From Candidatus Poseidoniales archaeon (lineage in GTDB: Archaea; Thermoplasmatota; Poseidoniia; Poseidoniales; Poseidoniaceae): DNA of 19,180 bases. The notes beneath the pieces were generated by a model. It was not told the origin of the DNA, ran no database searches, and saw nothing but the letters and a program-made list of their open reading frames with translations. Position 1 is the first letter of the stretch. Every line of letters starts with the position of its first letter. Location: positions 1-19,180 of the forward strand of contig JAAXIR010000262.1 in NCBI GenBank assembly GCA_012270265.1, in the 5' to 3' direction. Made by a program: the position numbers and the translations under genes. This document shows positions 8,228 through 14,293 of the stretch, piece by piece.

Positions 8228-9118
8228 TCAAGCGGTAGCTTCGGCAGCCTTCTTGGCTCCCATCCATGCTACGACACCGAATCCGATCTTGTTGATCATG
8301 TCAGCGATGTTGTAAGCAATACCCATCCAGAGTTCGCCTGCTTCGCCAGCGTCGATGATAGCGACTTCTGGGCTGAAGAGGTAACCTGCTGGGTAGATGA
8401 TCCATCCAACAACGATGAACCATCGGAGAGCGTTTGCGCTCCACATGAGTTCTGGGGCGATCTTGTCGTTATCGACACCCTTACCACTTGACCATGGTGT
8501 ACCGGTTGCGACAATGATCATTGCCCATCCCATACCTCCGAGGATTAGTGCTAGGTACTTGTCCATAAGACCAGCTTCACCAGCGTATCCGAATCCGATC
8601 ATGATGAGTGCACCAGTGAAACAGATTCCTGTGAATCCCATTCCAAGGGCCTTTGCATCAGTGATAGCATCCTTGCCGACGAGGCTTGGGAACTTGAGTG
8701 CCATGAGTGGAACAGTGATGATCCAGTCCATGTATCGGTACTCAATGGAAACTACTTGGTGCTCGACGTAGACGCCACGCATGTAGTAGTAGTGGAACGC
8801 TGCGATACCAACGATCAATGCGGAGATTGTCATGGTTGTGCGGTGTTCCTTACCGACGTTTCCGCGCTCGCTCATGAAGAAGACGAACGCTGCACCCATT
8901 GAGATGTAACCAACGAAGAACAAGAAGAAAGTGACGAGTTCTAGTCCGTCGTTCTTGTTATCGTTTAGCCAATCAGCGGTAGCAGGGTTGGTTGTTTCAG
9001 CAGCTGCTGGAAGAGCAACTGCTGCAAGTGCAAACAGCATAACAGCGAGTACAGCGCTGTTTCGGCGGTTCAACTTCAGGCTTCGTAGTTTTGATGAGTT
9101 TTCATACTGCATGTTCAT
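8228..9118 (-). CDS. Proteorhodopsin-type light-driven ion (proton) pump
   Basis: Seven-helix retinal protein, 296 residues from the ATG at 9118, including a signal peptide (KLRSLKLNRRNS, then a hydrophobic stretch ending ALPAAA near 40). In green proteorhodopsin numbering: His75 is H109 (FHYYYMRGVY); Arg94 is R128; the proton acceptor Asp97 is D131; Thr101 is T135 (RYMDWIITVPLM); and the retinal Schiff-base Lys231 is K277 (YNIADMINKIGFG). The spectral position 105 is Met (M139), expected to give green absorption. The donor position 108 is Lys (K142) instead of Glu, a D-T-K pattern. The acceptor Asp supports outward proton pumping. It has its own promoter and is convergent to the purine operon. 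No retinal or carotenoid synthesis genes are in the window. A second ATG at 9112 is possible. Confidence 0.96.
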   Translation of the reverse strand: MNMQYENSSKLRSLKLNRRNSAVLAVMLFALAAVALPAAAETTNPATADWLNDNKNDGLELVTFFLFFVGYISMGAAFVFFMSERGNVGKEHRTTMTISALIVGIAAFHYYYMRGVYVEHQVVSIEYRYMDWIITVPLMALKFPSLVGKDAITDAKALGMGFTGICFTGALIMIGFGYAGEAGLMDKYLALILGGMGWAMIIVATGTPWSSGKGVDNDKIAPELMWSANALRWFIVVGWIIYPAGYLFSPEVAIIDAGEAGELWMGIAYNIADMINKIGFGVVAWMGAKKAAEATA

Positions 9119-9141
9119 CAAGGTGTAATGATTTCGTCGCG

Positions 9142-9155
9142 AATATATACTTTCG
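9142..9155 (-). promoter_or_regulatory. TATA box and BRE of the rhodopsin gene
   Basis: Read on the minus strand the segment is CGAAAG followed by TATATATT: an archaeal BRE-like purine stretch joined to a strong TATA box. The TATA centre is about 28 bases before the ATG at 9118, so transcription should begin at or within a few bases of the start codon. No Shine-Dalgarno is present between them, consistent with a leaderless mRNA. Confidence 0.72.
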
Positions 9156-9170
9156 TTTTCGCGTGTAACA

Positions 9171-11000
9171 TTATCTGTCGATTTTTTCACCCATTTGAAC
9201 GGACCACAGAGAGGCATACTTACCATTTAGAGCGAGTAAATCCTCATGTTTTCCATGTTCAATTACTTCTCCACTTTCTAACACCAAGATGGAATTTGAA
9301 TGACGAACGGTCGATAGTCTGTGCGCGACAATAATCGTCGTTCGATCCTTACTGATTCGAGCAATACTTCGTTGCAATGCGGCTTCTGTTTCATTATCGA
9401 CTGCAGACGTCGCCTCATCGAGAATGAGGAATGGGGCATCTTTCAGTACTGCTCGGGCAATGGCGATGCGCTGACGTTGGCCACCGGAGAGCCGATATCC
9501 ACCTTCGCCAACAAACGTATCCCATTGATTGGGAAGTTCTTCGATGAAGTCAAACGCTTCAGCGGCGAGTGCCGCTTGCTTAACATCTTCATCCGTAGCA
9601 TCGTTTCGACCATATCGAATGTTTTCTAGGATCGATGTAGGAAAGAGTGTGACGTGTTGTGAGACAAGAGCAATGGAATGACGCAGCGACTCAAGAGTGT
9701 ATTCTCTAATGTCTTTTCCTCCCCAAGAGATACTTCCGCCGTTGGGTTCAACGAAACGTAAGAGGAATCGAGTCAGCGTGGTTTTACCAGAACCGGTCGA
9801 TCCAACAACTCCTAGGGTTGTTCCTGCCTCTATTTCGACGTTGAAGTCGTTGAAAAGGGCTGAACGCTCTGGATATGCAAAACCAACATCTTCGAAGCGT
9901 ATCGGTGATTGTTTCGCTACCTCTTCCTCCAATACATGTTCTCCATCGGTCACCGTGCGAGGTTCATTGAGGAGCGTAAGGATACGAACAGAGGAAGCCA
10001 TAGCACGCTGGTATAAGTCGAAAGTCTCACCCAAGCGAGTAAGTGGCCATAGCAGCCGTTGTGTCATGAATACGAGAACGGAGTATGCGCCGACTGCCAA
10101 CACACCGTCCAATGCAAGTCGTCCCCCGAGGAGAAGTGTTGCCGTAAATCCGGCTAAGATTGCCATCCGGATGAGTGGAACGAATGCTGCTGAAAGACGA
10201 ATGGCTGATCGATTTGCACTTCTGTATTCTTCTGAAAGAGACCGAACACGCTCCAGCTCCAACGTCTCATTGGTGAACGACTGAATTGTGGCCATTCCTG
10301 TTAGATCGTTCTCGAGCAGCGCATTCAATTGTCCCGCAGTTGCTCGAACATCCCGATATCGAACCTCAAGTTTCTTCTGATAAAGGAAGGAACCCCAGAG
10401 GATAATAGGAATCGGAAGTACTGCAAAGAGTGCAATTTCCCATGAGAGATACAAGAACACAGCACCAACAACAATCACGGTTGTTGTTACCTGCAAGAGA
10501 TCGTTTGCACCTTTGTCGAGAAACCGTTCAAGTTGGTTGACATCATCGTTCATGATGGCGAGCAGATCGCCCTTCTGGTGTTCATCAAACCACGTCATGG
10601 ATTGGTTTTGGACGTGATCAAAGGTCGTAATCCGGAGATTGTGTTGCACTGTTTGAGCGAGATTACGCCACAAAACCGCGTAGAAGTATTCGAACAATGA
10701 TTCGAGACCCCATATGACAAATGTTGCTACAGCTAGGACAATGAGTTGATTCCAAGGGTCGATGATGCCCCACTGCGCTAGTAGAGAATCTTCCTTCTGA
10801 ACGACAACGTCAACAGCAACACCGATAAGGAGAGGGGGGGCCAAATCCCAGATTTTGTTGAGGATGGAACAAAGTATGGCAAGGCGAATCTTTCCTTTTG
10901 GAGCATCGGAACGCGAGAGGATGGTTCGCAAAGGCCTCTCAACATCAACCATGGTTGAGGCTTCTTCGATACGGTATGTGAATTCTTGCTCATGAATCAT
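9171..11000 (-). CDS. ABC exporter, fused permease and ATPase (MsbA/MdlB-like)
   Basis: 609 residues from the ATG at 11000. The N-terminal half is a six-helix type IV exporter domain, with hydrophobic stretches near 40-67, 86-109, 171-207 and 280-317. The C-terminal half is a nucleotide-binding domain: Walker A GSTGSGKTT at 400-408, Q-loop VSQHVTLFP near 448, signature LSGGQRQR at 504, Walker B FLILDEATSA at 524 and H-loop VAHRLSTV at 560. Such half-transporters dimerise and export lipids, peptides or drugs; the substrate is not readable here. The long upstream extension of the frame lacks a sensible start and overlaps the divergent gene, so 11000 is chosen; AAGGA lies a few bases before it. 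It ends 52 bases before the rhodopsin gene, which has its own promoter. Confidence 0.93.
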   Translation of the reverse strand: MIHEQEFTYRIEEASTMVDVERPLRTILSRSDAPKGKIRLAILCSILNKIWDLAPPLLIGVAVDVVVQKEDSLLAQWGIIDPWNQLIVLAVATFVIWGLESLFEYFYAVLWRNLAQTVQHNLRITTFDHVQNQSMTWFDEHQKGDLLAIMNDDVNQLERFLDKGANDLLQVTTTVIVVGAVFLYLSWEIALFAVLPIPIILWGSFLYQKKLEVRYRDVRATAGQLNALLENDLTGMATIQSFTNETLELERVRSLSEEYRSANRSAIRLSAAFVPLIRMAILAGFTATLLLGGRLALDGVLAVGAYSVLVFMTQRLLWPLTRLGETFDLYQRAMASSVRILTLLNEPRTVTDGEHVLEEEVAKQSPIRFEDVGFAYPERSALFNDFNVEIEAGTTLGVVGSTGSGKTTLTRFLLRFVEPNGGSISWGGKDIREYTLESLRHSIALVSQHVTLFPTSILENIRYGRNDATDEDVKQAALAAEAFDFIEELPNQWDTFVGEGGYRLSGGQRQRIAIARAVLKDAPFLILDEATSAVDNETEAALQRSIARISKDRTTIIVAHRLSTVRHSNSILVLESGEVIEHGKHEDLLALNGKYASLWSVQMGEKIDR

Positions 11001-11041
11001 GAAATTCCTTAACAACTCTCTGCTACACACGACCATCAACG

Positions 11042-11046
11042 GGTGA
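11042..11046 (+). promoter_or_regulatory. Ribosome-binding site GGTGA for GGGP synthase
   Basis: GGTGA lies 5 bases before the ATG at 11052, the same spacing range (4-6) as at 7166 and 18117. This selects 11052 over the in-frame GTG at 11043 and the ATGs at 11058 and 11073. Confidence 0.6.
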
Positions 11047-11051
11047 ATGGA

Positions 11052-11849
11052 ATGTGGATGCATGACGAGCCAATGCTCCCTCGAGACGTATCTCGAACGA
11101 AACACATCACCCTCATCGATCCGGACAAACAATCTCCAGAAGTTGCAGCACAACGTGCGCTTGTAGCTGTTGAGTGTGGCACATCTGCTATTTTCGTGGG
11201 TGGGTCAACTGATACTGGCAGCAATATTGTCGATGCAACTTGCGCATCCATTCAGGAAGCCTTCGAACTTGCAATGTTTGCAGCCAGCCAACATCCTGAT
11301 GCTGACGAAGAGATGTGGAACATTCCAGTGATCTTGTTTCCAGGTGGAGCACATGCTATGTCTGCAAAAGCAGACGGAATTTTGTTCATGATGCTGATGA
11401 ACAGCACTTCACGCCGCTTCCTAATTGATGAGCAACTCACAGGTGCCCCATATATTGCTCAAGCAGGTCTTCAAACCATTCCAACCGGATACATTGTTTG
11501 TGCTCCAGGAGGTGCAGTTGGTGAAGTCGGACAAGCGGACCTGATTCACCCAGACGACTCAAAACTCGTTTCAGCATACTGTCAAACAGCCGAAATGTAC
11601 GGTTTCTCAACCGTGTATCTTGAAGCGGGCTCTGGCGCATCATCACCAGTTTCACTGGATCTCATCAAGACAGCAAAATCATCCATGCAGTGTACCCTCA
11701 TTGTCGGTGGAGGAATACGTACTCCAGAACAAATGAAAGCTGCTGCAGATGCAGGAGCAGACTACATTGTTACTGGAACAATTACTGAAGAATTCGATGA
11801 CCTACAAGTACTGAAAGAGCGACTACAATCACTCATCAGTGTTCTCTGA
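11052..11849 (+). CDS. Geranylgeranylglyceryl phosphate synthase
   Basis: Makes the first ether bond of archaeal membrane lipids by joining sn-glycerol-1-phosphate to geranylgeranyl diphosphate. About 265 residues forming a TIM barrel. Family motifs run in order: HITLIDPDKQ near 18; FVGGSTDTG; ILFPGG; PTGYIVCAPGGAVGEVGQ near 150; YLEAGSGAS near 194; and VGGGIRTPEQM near 221, with the phosphate-binding TGTITEE near the end. It is a lineage marker: this is an archaeal genome. The start at 11052 is set by the GGTGA site. It is divergent from the ABC exporter, with about 50 bases between them. Its last 21 bases overlap the 3' end of the opposing coiled-coil gene. Confidence 0.94.
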   Translation: MWMHDEPMLPRDVSRTKHITLIDPDKQSPEVAAQRALVAVECGTSAIFVGGSTDTGSNIVDATCASIQEAFELAMFAASQHPDADEEMWNIPVILFPGGAHAMSAKADGILFMMLMNSTSRRFLIDEQLTGAPYIAQAGLQTIPTGYIVCAPGGAVGEVGQADLIHPDDSKLVSAYCQTAEMYGFSTVYLEAGSGASSPVSLDLIKTAKSSMQCTLIVGGGIRTPEQMKAAADAGADYIVTGTITEEFDDLQVLKERLQSLISVL

Positions 11850-13109
11850 CTCATCTTCATAGAGAACAGGATCTCCACTACCGCCAGGCGAAGGTGGGCG
11901 AACATCATCCACATCCATTCCTTGAGGTAGTTCAGATTCCTCAACACCCAAATCAACGGTTCCACCTTCTGCAAGGTTACGCATATCATCAGCATCAGGT
12001 GTTGAAAGTGTACGTTCAACATCAGGACTGTTCGCATACGCTTCTCGCTTGGCCTCTCGGGCATCATGACCACGTACCAAGGAAAGGGAGTCAGCAAAGA
12101 CACGTCCAACAACTTCCCTTGTTCGCTCACCCCGACGGACGCTGGTCACCTCTTGCATAGCAACAGCGTTCTGAGATTCCAATTCACGGATTTCAGCAAC
12201 GCGGTCTGTGAGAGCCGCCTCAAGATCGGTAATGGTGAGTGACATCTGTTGGATACGCTCATCACGCTCGAATACATCGGTGTGAAGACGTCGCTCACGT
12301 CGACGTAGAGACTCATATTCCCGATTTCGCTCAAGGAGCCTTCGCTTCATTTCTTCGATTTGTTCCACCAAATAGTCGTGCTCAGCGGAAACAGATCGAG
12401 GACCCTGCATGACGCGTTCGAGTTGCTCTTCAAGGTCTGCAAGACGCTTGTCACGGGCATCGAGGAGTCCACGCATTCGGTCAGCGATATCACGCAAACG
12501 TTGACGCTCTTCTTCCAAAGCATTGTTAGCGGCAACTTCCGCATCGTATTGAGCAGATTTTTCTTCAAGTTGATGTTTCAATGAGCGAACTTCATCCGCG
12601 GTAACCGAAGTAAGCCCTGCATCCGCGGCCTTTTCTAAGGCCTCAACCATGAGCCCCATACGGCCCTCCATTTCTGCAATGACTTCATCTTGCGAAACAC
12701 TCAGAGCCCTCAATTGTTCGACTTCTTCATGAAGAGCGTCTTGTTGTTCCTTGGACAAGGACGAAGCTTGGGCATCGAGCTCTTGTCGAGTATCATTCAA
12801 CAATCGATCAAGGTGAACAATACGTGCTTCCGCCTCTTTCAACTGCTCTTCGGATTCGTGAAGGCGTTGAATCTCAGGGGCAACCTCGTCTTCGCGCTCA
12901 GCGAGATCGAGTTCCAAGACTCGTAGTCGTTGCTTGATTGTGACAACTTCATCGTTGCGTCGCCCAAGCTCATCCCAAGCGATCAAGACTTCTTCGACAA
13001 GCTGTTCAATTGGGTAACTTTTCAGCATCCCTTCAAGAGCAGCTCTGTCGTTTCCAGAACTGGTTTCTGAACCTCGAGAGGCATCTGGGTTCGGAGCGCC
13101 AAGCGTCAT
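11829..13109 (-). CDS. Long coiled-coil protein with acidic tail, partner candidate of the adjacent actin
   Basis: 426 residues, not assignable to a named family by eye. A short N-terminal region (about 1-30, Ser/Asp-rich) leads into a near-continuous charged heptad region from roughly 35 to 345, rich in Glu, Arg, Leu and Gln (for example LEELEQLERV-like and RRLLERNREYESLRRRERR stretches). A disordered acidic tail of about 70 residues (...PPSPGGSGDPVLYEDESENTDE) follows. There is no signal peptide, membrane segment or SMC-type ATPase head, so it is a cytoplasmic structural or scaffold protein. It lies 92 bases downstream of the MamK-like actin gene on the same strand, suggesting a filament-associated role; that is inference. 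The 3' end overlaps the GGGP synthase gene by 21 bases, tail to tail. The ATG at 13109 has no close Shine-Dalgarno; GAGGT lies about 15 bases upstream. Confidence 0.85.
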   Translation of the reverse strand: MTLGAPNPDASRGSETSSGNDRAALEGMLKSYPIEQLVEEVLIAWDELGRRNDEVVTIKQRLRVLELDLAEREDEVAPEIQRLHESEEQLKEAEARIVHLDRLLNDTRQELDAQASSLSKEQQDALHEEVEQLRALSVSQDEVIAEMEGRMGLMVEALEKAADAGLTSVTADEVRSLKHQLEEKSAQYDAEVAANNALEEERQRLRDIADRMRGLLDARDKRLADLEEQLERVMQGPRSVSAEHDYLVEQIEEMKRRLLERNREYESLRRRERRLHTDVFERDERIQQMSLTITDLEAALTDRVAEIRELESQNAVAMQEVTSVRRGERTREVVGRVFADSLSLVRGHDAREAKREAYANSPDVERTLSTPDADDMRNLAEGGTVDLGVEESELPQGMDVDDVRPPSPGGSGDPVLYEDESENTDE

Positions 13110-13153
13110 ACAGGGAACTATCGAACCTCAACCACTCTTGAACCTTCCCTGTG

Positions 13154-13177
13154 AATCAGGGCATTAGGCGCCTGATT
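13154..13177 (-). terminator. Possible hairpin between the actin and coiled-coil genes
   Basis: AATCAGG and CCTGATT form a 7-bp stem with a 10-base loop; the right part contains the palindrome AGGCGCCT. It lies 24 bases past the actin-like stop and 45 bases before the coiled-coil start. No T-run follows. It could reduce read-through or act as a processing site between the two genes. Confidence 0.3.
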
Positions 13178-13201
13178 TTGGCGTTGCTTGGATAAACCAA
13201 A

Positions 13202-14206
13202 TCAGTTGATGGAGGTGTACATGTCGTCAGGCATTTCACCTGCGAGCATGAGTGCACCTTCAGCGACCTTTTCCAATGGGTTTTCGACGCACCAAACGTT
13301 GACATCACCAATGTCCGAGATTTCTCGAGCAACTCGCTCAGCGAGCCCTTCGATGAGGGATCCTCCACCGGAGAGAATGATGTTGTTGCGGAGAACCGGT
13401 TGGTACTCAGGGTCTGCTTCAGCAACAATGCGCTTGATGGCGTTACCGACCTTAGGAATCAACAGTTCACACGCCTCTTGAATGAGGTCGCCAATGTCGA
13501 CATTCTGGCTCTTACCATCAACAGAGAGTGAAACCTCAACGGTTCGAACGTCGCCACCGACGTAGGAGGATTCTTCTTTCCACTTTCGGACCATGTCCTT
13601 GGTGATTTGCGCTCCAGTGAACTTCTTTGCGATGAGGTTCTTTAGTTCAAGATCGAGCCAATCTCCAGCTTCCTGGATGGTGACTTGATCCTCATCGGTA
13701 GGGAATGTTCCGTGGATTCGAGCAATGTCGGTTGTACCAGCGCCGATATCGACGACAATGGAGCCACCGATTTCACCAATTGCAAAGGCTGTTGCAAACG
13801 GTTCAGTAACGACCATGATTGCATTGACTTGGCCACGTAGAGTTGCTACGAGATTGCTCTTATCGGTAAATGAAACGTGACTCGGAGAGCAAATGACGCC
13901 AAAGACCTCGTCGAACTCTTCTGGATCGACGGTTTCGATAAGGTGAGATACGAAAGCCTTTGCAGCAGCAAGGTTGGCTTCATCATCCTGAGCAACACCG
14001 GCTGCCATTGGGCGGTAGAGATTGCAAGCAAGTTTGTTTTTCAGTGCATCAGCGCCAAAGAGGACGTCACGCTTGAGGAAGTTTCGTGCTACGGGGTCTT
14101 TTGGTCGCCCAACCACAGTTTCAACAGAGTGCATGGCACCTGCGCTTGAAGCAATGGTTGACTGAAACGTTCCTAGGTCAATTCCAACATATAATCGTCC
14201 GCTCAT
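13202..14206 (-). CDS. Actin-family filament protein, MamK-like
   Basis: 334 residues with the actin/Hsp70 ATPase fold. Phosphate-1 loop GIDLGTFQST is at 8-17, phosphate-2 loop VVDIGAGTTDIA at 151-162, VTEPFATAFA near 133 and the adenosine motif ILSGGGSLIEGL near 277. Beyond the generic MreB motifs, several blocks match what I recall of magnetosome MamK: VVGRPKDPVAR near 31 (MamK VVGYPKDVIAR), GTFPTDEDQVTIQEAGDWLD near 166 (GTVPGPEDQVTLTKAGNYLD), PEYQPVLRNNI near 266 (PEYQATVLQNI) and EGALMLAGEMPDDMY near 316 (RGALRLAEELPPQYW). It probably polymerises into a cytoplasmic filament. A GTG at 14215 is in frame, but the ATG at 14206 is preceded by AGGTG at ideal spacing. MreB-like is the alternative label. 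The downstream neighbour is a long coiled-coil gene. Confidence 0.9.
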   Translation of the reverse strand: MSGRLYVGIDLGTFQSTIASSAGAMHSVETVVGRPKDPVARNFLKRDVLFGADALKNKLACNLYRPMAAGVAQDDEANLAAAKAFVSHLIETVDPEEFDEVFGVICSPSHVSFTDKSNLVATLRGQVNAIMVVTEPFATAFAIGEIGGSIVVDIGAGTTDIARIHGTFPTDEDQVTIQEAGDWLDLELKNLIAKKFTGAQITKDMVRKWKEESSYVGGDVRTVEVSLSVDGKSQNVDIGDLIQEACELLIPKVGNAIKRIVAEADPEYQPVLRNNIILSGGGSLIEGLAERVAREISDIGDVNVWCVENPLEKVAEGALMLAGEMPDDMYTSIN

Positions 14207-14212
14207 CTTGAA

Positions 14213-14217
14213 CACCT
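14213..14217 (-). promoter_or_regulatory. Ribosome-binding site AGGTG for the actin-like gene
   Basis: On the minus strand AGGTG is followed by a 6-base spacer and the ATG at 14206. It matches the archaeal anti-SD and supports 14206 over the GTG at 14215, which lies inside the site itself. Confidence 0.6.
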
Positions 14218-14246
14218 TCTCGGATAAACCACCGTGGATGCCATAA

Positions 14247-14271
14247 GGTTTGAAGATAGCCCTTCAAAACC
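14247..14271 (-). terminator. Imperfect hairpin after the subtilase gene
   Basis: GGTTTGAAG and CTTCAAAACC pair with a single bulged base around a 6-base loop. It lies 22 bases past the subtilase stop and about 40 bases before the actin-like start. It may mark the 3' end of the subtilase mRNA; there is no strong T-run. Confidence 0.3.
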
Positions 14272-14293
14272 ATGAACAATCTTCGCTCAATTT

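Noticed and set aside
9119..9226. N-terminal extension of the rhodopsin frame up to 9226
   Set aside because: It would overlap the exporter gene and place the start upstream of the TATA box; the signal peptide begins properly from the ATG at 9118.
9697..10284. 195-codon open frame on the plus strand
   Set aside because: It lies antisense within the ABC exporter over its ATPase domain; the composition (Ser, Arg, Pro) is that of a reverse-strand shadow.
11001..11153. N-terminal extension of the ABC exporter frame up to 11153
   Set aside because: It would overlap the GGGP synthase coding region, and the extra sequence does not resemble an exporter N-terminus.
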